Positions 41,099 to 49,887 of a stretch of DNA of 64,000 nt are shown here, piece by piece. Source of the stretch: JAUASW01 sp036880965. Its GTDB lineage: Bacteria; Pseudomonadota; Gammaproteobacteria; Burkholderiales; Burkholderiaceae_C. Under the pieces are notes generated by a model. It saw only the letters and a program-made list of their open reading frames with translations, was not told where the DNA came from and searched no databases. The translations under genes and the position numbers were made by a program. The number at the start of each line of letters is the position of its first letter. The stretch's first letter is position 1. The DNA lies in NCBI RefSeq assembly GCF_036880965.1, contig NZ_JBAJMV010000004.1, forward strand, positions 310,001-374,000. The letters are read 5' to 3'.

Positions 41099-44034
41099 CC
41101 ACATGCGGTGCAGAAGTCACAGCCGTCCTTGTGGATCATGGTCGAGTTGCCGCACTCCGGGCAGGGCTTGCCGGCTTGTGGCCGCACGGTGGCGGCGGCC
41201 GCCTTGTCGCTGATGATCGGTGCCTGCAAGAGGCCCATCTCCACGAGGGGCAGGCCCTGCTCATCCAGCACGCCGAGCATGGCATAGCGGTGAATGATGA
41301 GCCGTGCCACATAGGCCACGGTGGAAGGCCAGACCTGCTGGCGGCGCTCCCCTGAAAGGTTGGGCACCGGCGCCATGAAGTGGCCCAGCGGCTCGCCAAC
41401 GTTCAGGAGCTTGCGCAGCTTCATGCCAATCCAGGCCGGGTCCATCACGCGCATGTCCAGGCTCAGCAAACGCGCCATGCCGTCCAGCGCCTTCGGATAG
41501 TTGCCCGAGAAACCCATGGCGCAGGGCCGCGTGACCTGGCCGCCTTCGGGCGTGGGCAGGCTCACCTCTTTCAAGGTGAGCGTGAACTGCTCGCCGGTGG
41601 CGGGGTTGTCGACGTCGACCGCCCAGGCCAGGGTGCCGGAGGTGCCGGTGCGCGGCTCCTCGCGGCTGAACATGGCATCGATCACCGGCGTCGGGCCGCC
41701 CTCCTGCAGGGCGCCGAGTTGCTCGCAACGCCAGCGGATGACGGCCGCGGTGGCGGCAACCACGCCGGGGAACAAGCGCGGTTCGCCGCCCGGCGGCATC
41801 GGCATCTCGAACGCACGCTCCTCGGCCACGGTGGTCAAGGCATCGAGCTTGAGCTTGAGCCAGGCGGCGTCGTTGGTGCGCAGGTCCATCGACAAGGTCT
41901 TGGCCACGGCCGACAAGCCACGCGGCTGCTCGGCGCCGTTCACCCACACCTCGAACGGCAGGTTCTTGCCGAACAGGCCGGCGTCCGGCCCCTCGGCCGG
42001 CAGCTCGCCAACGAAGAGCGCGAAGTCGCCGTGCGGATGGCGAATCATGTAGCTCCAGGCCGGATTGCCACCGGGCAGCTCGGGCCGGCTGGGCCAGCGC
42101 AAAGAGGCCATCACCGCCTTGGGCAGGCGCTCGACGCGCAGGCGCTGGTTGCTGCCGTCCACATCGGTGACCGGGCGCAGCGGTTCAGGCACGGCCGTAG
42201 GCTCGACGCTCAGGATGGAACCCAGCACCGAGTTCGGCCGATAGGTGGCCAGGCCCTTCAGCCCGCTCTTCCAGGCTTGCGTGTAGAGGTCCTGGAAATC
42301 GGCATAGGGATAGTCGGCCGGCACATTGACCGTCTTCGATATCGACGTGTCGATGTAGGGCGCCACGGCAGCCACCATCGATGCGTGGTCGGCCGCGCTG
42401 AGCTCCAGCGCGGTGACGAAGGCCGGCGTCAGCGGCGTGTCGGCGCCATACAGATGGCGGAACAGGCGCCAGGCGTGGTCTTCCACCGCATATTCCTTGA
42501 AGCCGCCGTCGGGCATGCGCTTCTTGCGGGTGTAGAACCAGCTGAAGGCCGGCTCGATGCCATTGCTCGCGTTGTCGGCAAACGCCAGGCTGATGGTGCC
42601 GGTGGGCGCGATGGACAAGAGGTGAGAGTTGCGCAGACCTTGCGCGCGGATCTTGTCTTTCAGGCCCTGCGGCAGGCGCGAGGCAAAGCTGCCGCCGGAC
42701 AGGTAGAGGTCGGCGTTGAAGAGCGGGAACGCGCCGCGCTCGGCGGCCAAGTCGGCGCTGGCCTCATAGGCCGCGTTGCGCATCACCTCGCTGATACGGC
42801 GCGCCATGTTGCGGGCAGCCTCGGTGTCGTAGCGCAGGTTCAGCATGACGAGCGCATCGCCCAGGCCGGTGAACCCGAGGCCCACGCGGCGCTTGTTGCG
42901 CGCCTCGTTCGCCTGCGCAGGCAGGGGCCAGGGCGTCACGTCGAGCACGTTGTCGAGCATCCGCGCTGCGAGCTTGCAGACCTCGGCGAAACCGGCCTCG
43001 TCGAACACTGCCTGGTCTTCGAACGCATGCTCGACAAAGCGGGTCAGGTCGATGGAGCCGAGGCAGCAGCAGCCATAGGGGGGCAGGGGTTGTTCAGCGC
43101 ACGGGTTCGTCGCCGAGATCGACTCGCAGTAATGCAGGTTGTTGTCGGCATTGATGCGGTCCAGGAAGAGCACGCCGGGTTCGGCGTGGTCGTAGGTGGA
43201 GCGCATGACCTGGTCCCACAGGGCTCGCGCAGGCACGCGGCGGTAGACCCACAAACCATCCTTGCGCTGGTAGGCGCCGCCTTCACGCTGCGCGGGGCCC
43301 GGCTCGGCCTTGTGCACCAGCTCGACCTCGCCGCCGGCCTCGACGGCCTGCATGAACACATCGGTCACGCCGACCGAGATGTTGAAGTTCTTCAGGTCGC
43401 CCTGGTCCTTGGCGTGGATGAATTCCTCGATGTCAGGATGGTCGCAGCGCAGGACGCCCATCTGCGCGCCGCGCCGCGCGCCGGCGCTCTCCACCGTTTC
43501 GCAGCTGCGGTCGAACACCCGCATATAGCTGACCGGGCCGGAGGCACTGGAGCGCGTGGCGCCGACCCAGGCGCCCTTGGGACGGATGCGCGAGAAGTCG
43601 TAGCCGACACCGCCGCCGCGGCGCATCGTCTCGGCGGCTTCGGTCAGCGCGGTGTAGATGCCGGGATGGCCTTCTTCCAGCGAGGCGATGGAGTCGCCCA
43701 CCGGCTGGACGAAGCAGTTGATCAGCGTGGCCGCGAGCTCGGTGCCGGCGGCCGACATGATGCGGCCCGCAGGCACGAAACCGCGCCGCTGCGCCTCGAC
43801 AAACTTCGCCTCCCACTGCGCGCGCTGCTCGGGCGCTTCCGCCTGCGCCAGGGCTCGCGCCACGCGCAGGCGCAGCGTCTCGATGTCGAGCTCCTCGCCC
43901 TTGGCGTATTTCTCGATCAGCACCTCGGCGCTGATGTCCTGCGCAGGCAGGCTGGCGGCATCGGCGCGGGGCTTGGGAAGGGTGGCGATTTCAGAGGACG
44001 GGGTGGCGGAAGCGGGGAACTGCGGACTGCTCAT
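41077..44034 (-). CDS. nrdJ: Adenosylcobalamin-dependent (class II) ribonucleotide reductase
   Basis: A 985-residue class II RNR that makes deoxynucleotides with coenzyme B12, needing neither oxygen nor a second subunit. Visible: FVPAGRIMSAAGTEL and TLINCFVQPVGDS at the N-terminus, RRGGGVGYDFS, the active-site NPCAEQPLPPYGCC (catalytic Cys and Glu), APTGTISL and a C-terminal zinc region CPECGNS..., GCDFCTACGYVGQCG. The length matches NrdJ (950-1000). The 230 bp upstream holds two hairpins and a perfect CTGT-N8-ACAG LexA-type box. I saw no B12-box, so a cobalamin riboswitch is not claimed. An NrdR box is not evident either. Confidence 0.95.
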   Translation of the reverse strand: MSSPQFPASATPSSEIATLPKPRADAASLPAQDISAEVLIEKYAKGEELDIETLRLRVARALAQAEAPEQRAQWEAKFVEAQRRGFVPAGRIMSAAGTELAATLINCFVQPVGDSIASLEEGHPGIYTALTEAAETMRRGGGVGYDFSRIRPKGAWVGATRSSASGPVSYMRVFDRSCETVESAGARRGAQMGVLRCDHPDIEEFIHAKDQGDLKNFNISVGVTDVFMQAVEAGGEVELVHKAEPGPAQREGGAYQRKDGLWVYRRVPARALWDQVMRSTYDHAEPGVLFLDRINADNNLHYCESISATNPCAEQPLPPYGCCCLGSIDLTRFVEHAFEDQAVFDEAGFAEVCKLAARMLDNVLDVTPWPLPAQANEARNKRRVGLGFTGLGDALVMLNLRYDTEAARNMARRISEVMRNAAYEASADLAAERGAFPLFNADLYLSGGSFASRLPQGLKDKIRAQGLRNSHLLSIAPTGTISLAFADNASNGIEPAFSWFYTRKKRMPDGGFKEYAVEDHAWRLFRHLYGADTPLTPAFVTALELSAADHASMVAAVAPYIDTSISKTVNVPADYPYADFQDLYTQAWKSGLKGLATYRPNSVLGSILSVEPTAVPEPLRPVTDVDGSNQRLRVERLPKAVMASLRWPSRPELPGGNPAWSYMIRHPHGDFALFVGELPAEGPDAGLFGKNLPFEVWVNGAEQPRGLSAVAKTLSMDLRTNDAAWLKLKLDALTTVAEERAFEMPMPPGGEPRLFPGVVAATAAVIRWRCEQLGALQEGGPTPVIDAMFSREEPRTGTSGTLAWAVDVDNPATGEQFTLTLKEVSLPTPEGGQVTRPCAMGFSGNYPKALDGMARLLSLDMRVMDPAWIGMKLRKLLNVGEPLGHFMAPVPNLSGERRQQVWPSTVAYVARLIIHRYAMLGVLDEQGLPLVEMGLLQAPIISDKAAAATVRPQAGKPCPECGNSTMIHKDGCDFCTACGYVGQCG

Positions 44035-44073
44035 GGGACGGAACTCCGGCTGCGATTGGCGGGATGGATTCAG

Positions 44074-44101
44074 GGCGGGTGCACAGCATCATGCACCCGC
44101 C
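44074..44101. repeat. Perfect 10-bp hairpin in the nrdJ leader
   Basis: GGCGGGTGCA (44074-44083) and TGCACCCGCC (44092-44101) form a perfect stem with an 8-base loop, 40 bp before the nrdJ ATG in its 5' untranslated region. There is no T-run after it in the transcription direction. It may be a protein site, an attenuator or an mRNA stabiliser. Confidence 0.5.
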
Positions 44102-44186
44102 GGAACGCTCCGCCACCGAAGAAACTCTGATCCTCCTCAAGGGCTGTGAGAAGACCCGCAGTGCAAGAGAAGGACTGCAAATGGAA

Positions 44187-44222
44187 GTGGCGGAAAGCTT
44201 TCCGGGGAAAGTTTTCCGCCAC
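44187..44222. repeat. Long hairpin between the cluster B hydrolase and nrdJ
   Basis: GTGGCGGAAA (44187-44196) and TTTCCGCCAC (44213-44222) form a 10-bp stem with an inner CTTTCC/GGAAAG extension, giving a nearly continuous hairpin. It begins about 43 bp after the hydrolase stop, in its direction of transcription, so it may act as its terminator or 3' end; it also abuts the LexA-type box of nrdJ. No strong T-run. Confidence 0.45.
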
Positions 44223-44237
44223 TGTACATCCATACAG
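44222..44237. promoter_or_regulatory. LexA (SOS) box upstream of nrdJ
   Basis: CTGTACATCCATACAG is an exact CTGT-N8-ACAG match, extended to an ACTGTA/TACAGT inverted repeat. It is about 190 bp before the nrdJ ATG; nrdJ is the only gene starting here, since the other neighbour ends at 44265. It would put the class II RNR under SOS control if the promoter lies near 44200. Confidence 0.6.
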
Positions 44238-44264
44238 TTGCCGATGGGCAATTCCGTGCTTGCT

Positions 44265-45116
44265 TCAGGGATTGTTTCGATCCAGGAAGTCCTGGATCGC
44301 CTGGCGGGCCAGCGCCTCGTCCAGCGTTGGCGCGTGGCCGCGGTCGGCAATCTCCAGGGCCTGCAGCGTGGGCAGGCGCTCACTCATGGCCTGCAGCGTG
44401 GCGGGTGCCAGGATGTCGGACAGCGCACCGCGGATCGCCAGCACCGGGTGCGCGCCCAGCAGCTGGAACAGCGGCCACAGATTGGGCGCGGCACTGCCGT
44501 TGGCCACGCCCTGCGAAATGGTGGGGTCGTAGTCCAGCAGGACCTGCTCGCCCTCCATGATGCAGGTGTTCATCACCATGGCCAGCCAGTCCGCCCGCTC
44601 GTAGTCGGGGAAGGCCTCGCGGTTGATCGCGGCAATGCGGTCGATGGCCTCGTTCAGGCTGCAAGGCTCATGCTGCTTGCCCACATAGCCGGCGATGCGC
44701 GCAATGCCGCGCGGGTCCAGCTCGGGGCCCACGTCGTTCAGCACGATGGCATGGACGCGCGCCGGCTGCATGGCCGCCAGCATCACTGCCATCAACCCGC
44801 CCAGCGAGGTGCCGACGATGCTGACACGCGGCAGTTGCAAGAGGTCCAGCAGGCCCAGCATGTCGACGCAGTAGCGGTCGGGCCGGTAGCGCGTCGGGTC
44901 GGCATCGCGCTGCGAGTGGCCCCGGCCGCGCAGGTCCGGGCAGACCACGCGGTAGCGCGTGCTCAGCACTTCGGCCAGCGCGGCGAAGTCCTTGCTGTTG
45001 CGCGTGAGCCCGGGCAGGCACAGCACGACCGGTGCGTCCGGTGCCGGCCCTGGGTAGTCACGCGCATACAGCCGCAGCCCGTCGTCGCTCGAGTAATAGC
45101 GATCGAGATAGGGCAT
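44265..45116 (-). CDS. Alpha/beta hydrolase (cluster B)
   Basis: A 283-residue alpha/beta hydrolase. LCLPGLTRNSKD gives the oxyanion region, GTSLGG the nucleophile Ser (about 103), an acid is likely in RGALSDIL and the His in DRGHAP (about 258). It is homologous to the cluster A hydrolase (6220): both share an R-Y-R-V-(I/V)-C-P-D block, RG-x-S-Q and LND(I/V)GPEL. It is 9 bp after the TonB receptor stop, probably the same transcript, so it likely cleaves the imported substrate. Confidence 0.87.
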   Translation of the reverse strand: MPYLDRYYSSDDGLRLYARDYPGPAPDAPVVLCLPGLTRNSKDFAALAEVLSTRYRVVCPDLRGRGHSQRDADPTRYRPDRYCVDMLGLLDLLQLPRVSIVGTSLGGLMAVMLAAMQPARVHAIVLNDVGPELDPRGIARIAGYVGKQHEPCSLNEAIDRIAAINREAFPDYERADWLAMVMNTCIMEGEQVLLDYDPTISQGVANGSAAPNLWPLFQLLGAHPVLAIRGALSDILAPATLQAMSERLPTLQALEIADRGHAPTLDEALARQAIQDFLDRNNP

Positions 45117-45125
45117 GCGGCGCCC

Positions 45126-47336
45126 TTAGAACTTGTAGGTCGCCGACAGCGACAGCGCGCGCGGCGGGCCGTAGTAGCCGCTCAACACGCCCAGCGAGGG
45201 GATGTTGTAGCCGTCGGTGCGGTAGGCCTGGTTCGTCAGGTTGTTGCCTTGCAGCGAGAACGTCCAGTTGCGGTCACGCTCCCACACCAGGCCGGCATTG
45301 ACCAGGGTGTAGGCGCGCTGGGCGATGGCTTCGCTCAGGTCCGTCGTCGGATAGACCTTGGTGCGGTAGCTCAGCCCCACGCGCGAGCGCAGCAGGCCGC
45401 CCCAGGGCGCGGCAGCCTTCGCTTCGATGTTGAAGGCGGCGCTGAACTTGGGCGTGTTGGTGAACCACTTCGTCGAGGCCACGTTGACGCCACGGTCCAG
45501 GTACTCCTTGTACGTGGCATCGGTGGTCGCGACATTGCCGCTGAAGGTCCAGACCTGGTCGGGCCGCCATGCGAACTCGAGCTCGAGGCCCTTCACGTCG
45601 GCCTTGCCGGCGTTGGTGAAGTCGCCGAAGAAGCCCTGCGTGCCGTTGGCCATCGTGTAGGACGTGAACACCGACAGCTGCACGTTCTTGTACTTGTTCA
45701 TGAACGCGGCTGCATTCAGCTCGAAGCGGCCGCCGTCCAGGCTCATCTTGGAACCGAATTCCAGCGAATCGAGCGTTTCGTCTTCGAAGGGCTTGCTGGA
45801 AGCGGGCACTGCGGCCGTGTTGGCACGCACGTTGTAGCCGCCCGACTTGAAGCCGCGTGAGAGGCTGGCGTACAGGTTCGTGGAGTCGCTGAGCTTGTAG
45901 TCGACGCCGATCTTGGGCGCGGTGTTCGTGACCTTGCGGGTCTTGTCGAAGTCGGCGCTGGTGGCCGTCACGGTCGTGAAGCTGTCGTTGCTGTAGCTGC
46001 GGTTCAGCACGATGGCATGCTTCTCTTCCTGCGTGTAGCGCACACCGGCGCTGGCGCCCAGGCGCGGCGAGAGCTTCCAGCTCCAGTCGGCATAGACCGC
46101 TTCGCTCTTGGTGTAGACGCGGCCGTTGGTGTCGCCGAACAGCAGGTTGAAGAAGTTGTTGCGCACCTGGCCGCCGGCGTTGCCGTCGAAGGTGTAGAAG
46201 CCGATCACGCCGTTGCTGCCGTTGCCGTCGTAGCTGAACTGCAGTTCGTTGCTGCGCGACTTGTCGGAGTAGTTGGCCAGCACGTCGGCGGTCTTGGCCG
46301 TCGTGCCGTCGAAGTCGATGCCGGTGGCCGTGTCAGACTGGCGCTGCGCGGTGATGAACTTGGCCGCCCAGGCGTCGCTCAGGTTCCAGGTGGCGGTCAC
46401 CGAATTGCCCTTGGAGGTGGTGCGGTTCTTGTTCGCCATCGCCGTGCTGATGTCGAAGTCGCTGACCTGCGGCGGGTTCGCATTGAGGCGACGGAAGCCG
46501 CGCATATTGGACTTGTCGCGGGTTTCGTCGGCGCTGACCTGCAGCGTGAACGGCAGGCTCTTCGGGAAGTAGCCGACCGAGACACGACCGGCCTGCGTGT
46601 CCTGGTTGGAGACGTCGCTGCCGTCCGCCAGGTTCTTGCCGTAGCCATTGCGCTTCAGGCTGGCCACGGCCACGCGGCCGCGCAGCTCGCCGCTGTCGCT
46701 GCTCAGGTTGGCCGAGCCCTTCACGTTCATCTGGCCATAGCTGCCGACGGTCATGCCGATGGAGCCGCCGTTCTTGTCCTCCAGCGGCTTGGAGACGTAC
46801 TTGACGGCGCCGCCGATGGTGTTCTTGCCGTACAGCGTGCCTTGCGGGCCGCGCAGCACTTCGATGCGCTGCACGTCAAACACTTCCAGCAGCGCGCCCT
46901 GCGGACGCGCGATGAACACGTCGTCGAAATAGATGCCGACGCCCGGGTCCACGCCCCACAGCGGGTCGGCCTGGCCGACGCCGCGGATGAAGGTGGTCAA
47001 GGTGGTGTTGCTGCCGCGCGCGGCATAGACGCTCAGGTTGGGCACCTGGCCTTGCAGGTCGCCGAGGTTCTTGATGTCCTTGCTTTCCAGCGCGGTGGCC
47101 GACAGCGCGGTCACGGCCACGGGCACGTCCTTCAGCGTCTCCTCGCGGCGGCGGGCGGTCACGGTCACGGTGTCCAGCGTGGTGACCTCGGCCTTGGCCT
47201 TGTCGTCGGACGGCTTCTTGTCGGCAGCCGCCTGCTGCGCATGCGCTGCGCCGCTCAGGGCCAGGGCCGCGGCCAGGCCGAGTGGCGAAAGACGCCAGAG
47301 GGAGGAAGGGGAAATCGAGGACGGACGAATGCTCAT
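45126..47336 (-). CDS. TonB-dependent outer-membrane receptor (cluster B)
   Basis: A 736-residue receptor. Signal peptide ends near AHAQQ, an acidic/Lys linker follows, then the plug: a TonB-box-like VTVTARRREETLKDVPVAV, NLSVYAARGSNT, RIEVLRGPQGTLYGKNTIGGAV (read in part). The barrel ends in the terminal aromatic strand ATYKF. It resembles receptors that are annotated for complex iron but also serve organic substrates in catabolic clusters. GGAG lies 6 bases before the ATG at 47336. Upstream are a sigma-54 type element and two palindromes of the same consensus as at livK, so activation by the PAS/sigma-54 activator is proposed. Confidence 0.9.
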   Translation of the reverse strand: MSIRPSSISPSSLWRLSPLGLAAALALSGAAHAQQAAADKKPSDDKAKAEVTTLDTVTVTARRREETLKDVPVAVTALSATALESKDIKNLGDLQGQVPNLSVYAARGSNTTLTTFIRGVGQADPLWGVDPGVGIYFDDVFIARPQGALLEVFDVQRIEVLRGPQGTLYGKNTIGGAVKYVSKPLEDKNGGSIGMTVGSYGQMNVKGSANLSSDSGELRGRVAVASLKRNGYGKNLADGSDVSNQDTQAGRVSVGYFPKSLPFTLQVSADETRDKSNMRGFRRLNANPPQVSDFDISTAMANKNRTTSKGNSVTATWNLSDAWAAKFITAQRQSDTATGIDFDGTTAKTADVLANYSDKSRSNELQFSYDGNGSNGVIGFYTFDGNAGGQVRNNFFNLLFGDTNGRVYTKSEAVYADWSWKLSPRLGASAGVRYTQEEKHAIVLNRSYSNDSFTTVTATSADFDKTRKVTNTAPKIGVDYKLSDSTNLYASLSRGFKSGGYNVRANTAAVPASSKPFEDETLDSLEFGSKMSLDGGRFELNAAAFMNKYKNVQLSVFTSYTMANGTQGFFGDFTNAGKADVKGLELEFAWRPDQVWTFSGNVATTDATYKEYLDRGVNVASTKWFTNTPKFSAAFNIEAKAAAPWGGLLRSRVGLSYRTKVYPTTDLSEAIAQRAYTLVNAGLVWERDRNWTFSLQGNNLTNQAYRTDGYNIPSLGVLSGYYGPPRALSLSATYKF

Positions 47337-47397
47337 GTTGTCTCCGTTGTTGATCTGAAAGCGACTGGCGTCTGAAGCGCCATGACAGTTCTCCCTG

Positions 47398-47413
47398 CGC
47401 AAAAGCTGTGCCC
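47398..47413 (-). promoter_or_regulatory. Sigma-54-type promoter of the cluster B TonB receptor
   Basis: On the minus strand GGGCACAGCTTTTGCG fits the -24/-12 pattern (GGCAC, then TTGC with correct spacing) and resembles the livK element TGGCACAGCGCTTGCA over much of its length. Predicted start about 50 bases before the receptor ATG. Confidence 0.6.
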
Positions 47414-47534
47414 GGATGCGCCACCCTGGTGCAAACCACTAGAGGCCTTGCCGTCTGCCCAGGCAAGCAGCCACGCCGGGGGCTGGACCCGGCACTTTCG
47501 GTGTCTGCCAGGTCGGATTTCGGTGGATCTGCAC

Positions 47535-47569
47535 TGCCTGGAATTCAGGCAATGCCTGGGATTCAGACA
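47535..47569. promoter_or_regulatory. Paired palindromes upstream of the TonB receptor, proposed activator sites
   Basis: TGCCTGGAATTCAGGCA (47535-47551) is a perfect palindrome, and TGCCTGGGATTCAGACA (47553-47569) follows with centres 18 bp apart. The motif equals the livK pair (TGTCCGGGATTCAGGCA), giving consensus TGYCYGGRWTYCAGRCA. They are about 155-175 bp before the predicted receptor start site, a permitted distance for sigma-54 activators. They lie 8 bp from the stop of the SDR gene. Confidence 0.65.
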
Positions 47570-47576
47570 GCCTCTT

Positions 47577-48362
47577 TCACTGGGCTGTCCAGCCTCCATC
47601 CACGGGCAAGGCCACGCCGGTGATGCCGGCGGCCGCCTCGCTGCAGAGGAATACCGCCACGTCGCCGATGCGCGACGGGGGCAGCAGGGTCAGGTTTGGT
47701 TGCTTCTCGCGCAGCAGCTCGCGGATGCCGGCCTGGCGGTCGCCGCCGAGCTGCGCCGCGCGGGCATCGATCTGCGGCTGGATGATGGCGGTGTCGGTCC
47801 AGCCAGGGCAGATGCAATTGACCGTGACGCCCTCGGCCGCCGTCTCCAGGGCCACGCCCTTGGACAAGCCCACGAGTCCATGCTTGGCGGCCAGGTAGGC
47901 ACTCTTGTTGACCGAGGCCACGAGGCCATGCACCGAGGCGATGTTGACGATGCGGCCCCAGCCCCGGGCGCGCATGCCGGGCACCGCAGCCTTCATCGCA
48001 TGGAAGGCCGCGGAGAGGTTGATCGCAAGGATTGCGTCCCAGCGCTCGGCCGGGAATTCGGCAATGCCGCAGGTGTGCTGGATGCCAGCGTTGTTGACGA
48101 GGATGTCGGGCGGCGCCAAGGCCTCGGTGGCCGCGGCCACGAGGCCGGCAGCGGCTTGCGCATCGGCCAGATTGGCCGGCACGTAGGCGGCGCGCACGCC
48201 GTGGGCTTGGGCCAGCGCTGCGGCAATCTGCTGGCCGGCGGCCAGCGGCTCGATGCCGTGCAGCACCACGTCGGCGCCAGCGGCGGCCAGTTGCTCCGCG
48301 ATGGCGCGGCCAATGCCCTGCGTCGCCCCGGTTACCAGGGCGGTCTTGCCTTTCAGGCTCAT
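47577..48362 (-). CDS. 3-hydroxybutyrate dehydrogenase-like SDR
   Basis: A 261-residue short-chain dehydrogenase that probably oxidises a 3-hydroxyacid to the 3-oxoacid with NAD. The nucleotide motif is TGATQGIG, NNAGIQH and the BdhA-type INIASVHGLVAS (Ser), SAYLAAKHG (Tyr-x3-Lys) follow, with a C-terminal ITGVALPVDGGWTAQ. The GIQHT and HGLVAS text is typical of D-3-hydroxybutyrate dehydrogenase. Start one base after the ligase stop, so it belongs to the thiolase-ligase-SDR operon. Substrate is inferred from family. Confidence 0.85.
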   Translation of the reverse strand: MSLKGKTALVTGATQGIGRAIAEQLAAAGADVVLHGIEPLAAGQQIAAALAQAHGVRAAYVPANLADAQAAAGLVAAATEALAPPDILVNNAGIQHTCGIAEFPAERWDAILAINLSAAFHAMKAAVPGMRARGWGRIVNIASVHGLVASVNKSAYLAAKHGLVGLSKGVALETAAEGVTVNCICPGWTDTAIIQPQIDARAAQLGGDRQAGIRELLREKQPNLTLLPPSRIGDVAVFLCSEAAAGITGVALPVDGGWTAQ

Positions 48363-48363
48363 C

Positions 48364-49887
48364 TCATGTCTCCAGTGCTTGTGTGAGTCGTTCGCGCAAG
48401 GTGGTCTTCAGCACCTTGCCGTAATGGTTCTTGGGCAGCGCCGCGACGAACTCGTAGCGCTTGGGCCGCTTGAAGCGGGCGATGCGGGCCAGGCACAGCG
48501 CGTCGAGCGCGGCCGCATCCACGCCGCCCTCGGCCACGACGAAGGCGACCACGATCTCGCCCCATTCGCGGTCAGGCTGGCCGACCACGGCCACCTCGTG
48601 CACGCCGGGCACGGCCAGCAGCACTTCCTCGACCTCGCGGGGGTAGATGTTGGAGCCGCCGCTGATGATCAGGTCCTTGCTGCGGTCCTTCAAGGTCAGG
48701 TAGCCGGCCTCGTCCAAGGCGCCCATGTCGCCGGTCCAGAGCCAGCCGTCGCGCAGCGCCGCGGCGCTGGCCTCGGGCCGCTGCCAGTACCGCTGCATCA
48801 CGGTCTCGCCGCGCACCAGCACCTCACCGACCTGCCCGGCCGGCAGGGGCCGGCCTTCTGCGTCGGCCACACGCACCTCGACCAGCAGCTGTGCCCGCCC
48901 CACCGAGGCGACGCGGGCAAGCCACTGCGGATGCGCGGCGTCGGCCAGGTCCTCGCGGGGCAGCGCAGTGATCGTCATCGGCGATTCGCCCTGGCCATAG
49001 ATCTGCACGAAGCAGGGCCCCATCACGCGCAGCGCCCGCTGGATGTCTTCCAGGTACATCGGGCCGCCGCCATAGACGATGGTCTTGAAGCCAGTACCGC
49101 CACTGCCGCAGCGCTCGGCCTCGTCTACCAGGCGCCGCACCATCGTGGGCGCGGCGAACAGGCACAGCCGGCCCACGTCGCGCGCCAGCGCCAGCAGCTC
49201 GGCCGGCTCGAAGCCCTCCGACACCGGCACCACATGGCGGGCCGCCCGGGCCACGAAGGCGAAGTTGTAGAGGCCGGCGCCATGCGACATCGGTGCGGCA
49301 TAGACGATGGCATCGTCACTGCAGACGCTGGGGTCCACGTCCGAGAAGTAGCAGGCGGTCATGGCCAGCAGCATGCGGTGGCTCTGCACCACGCCCTTGG
49401 GCTTGCCGGTCGTGCCCGAGGTGTAGAAGAGCCAGGCGAGGTCGTCGGGCTCGACCGGCTGCAGCGCCAGCGGCGCTTGCCGTAGCGCCTCCGCGTAGGC
49501 GGTGCTGGCGGGCACCAGCAGGTTCAGCGACGGCAACGCCGCCCGCACCTCTTCGCGGAACGTGCTGCTGATACAGGCCAGCCGCGCACCGCTGTCCTCG
49601 ACGATGTAGGCCAGTTCCTGCGCATGCAGCTTGGCATTGACCGGCACCGCCGCCAGCCCGGCCCACCAGCAGGCGTAGAGCAGCTCCAGATAGGCCGGTT
49701 CGTTGCTCATGAACAGCACGACCCGGTCGCCCGGCGCCAGCCCGTGCAACTCGCGCAGCGCGCACGCCAGCCGCGCCACCCGGTCGGCCAGCTCGGCGTA
49801 GTTGTGCAGCACCTCGGCGCCGAGCAGCAGCGCGGGCCGCGCCGGTTGCAGCGCGGCCGCGCGTTCGAGCAGGGTGGCGAGGTTCAC
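48364..49887 (-). CDS. Acyl-CoA synthetase (ANL superfamily, cluster B)
   Basis: A 507-residue acid-CoA ligase: P-loop FYTSGTTGKPKGVVQSH, QIYGQGESPM (A5 position), GWLWTGDMG (A7), KDRSKDLIISGGSNIYPREVEE (A8, read in part) and a final Lys in PKNHYGKVLK (A10). Length and text resemble the medium-chain or aromatic acid CoA ligases. The start chosen is GTG at 49887, overlapping the thiolase stop (GTGA), because an upstream ATG would run deep into thiolase. A second ligase sits in cluster A at 14626. Confidence 0.87.
   Translation of the reverse strand: MNLATLLERAAALQPARPALLLGAEVLHNYAELADRVARLACALRELHGLAPGDRVVLFMSNEPAYLELLYACWWAGLAAVPVNAKLHAQELAYIVEDSGARLACISSTFREEVRAALPSLNLLVPASTAYAEALRQAPLALQPVEPDDLAWLFYTSGTTGKPKGVVQSHRMLLAMTACYFSDVDPSVCSDDAIVYAAPMSHGAGLYNFAFVARAARHVVPVSEGFEPAELLALARDVGRLCLFAAPTMVRRLVDEAERCGSGGTGFKTIVYGGGPMYLEDIQRALRVMGPCFVQIYGQGESPMTITALPREDLADAAHPQWLARVASVGRAQLLVEVRVADAEGRPLPAGQVGEVLVRGETVMQRYWQRPEASAAALRDGWLWTGDMGALDEAGYLTLKDRSKDLIISGGSNIYPREVEEVLLAVPGVHEVAVVGQPDREWGEIVVAFVVAEGGVDAAALDALCLARIARFKRPKRYEFVAALPKNHYGKVLKTTLRERLTQALET

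Noticed and set aside
41380..44130. A 916-residue plus-strand open frame
   Set aside because: Antisense to nrdJ, whose motifs and C-terminal zinc region are unmistakable.
44035..44264. Cobalamin riboswitch upstream of the B12-dependent RNR
   Set aside because: I looked for the conserved B12-box and saw none on the minus strand; only hairpins and a LexA box are reported.
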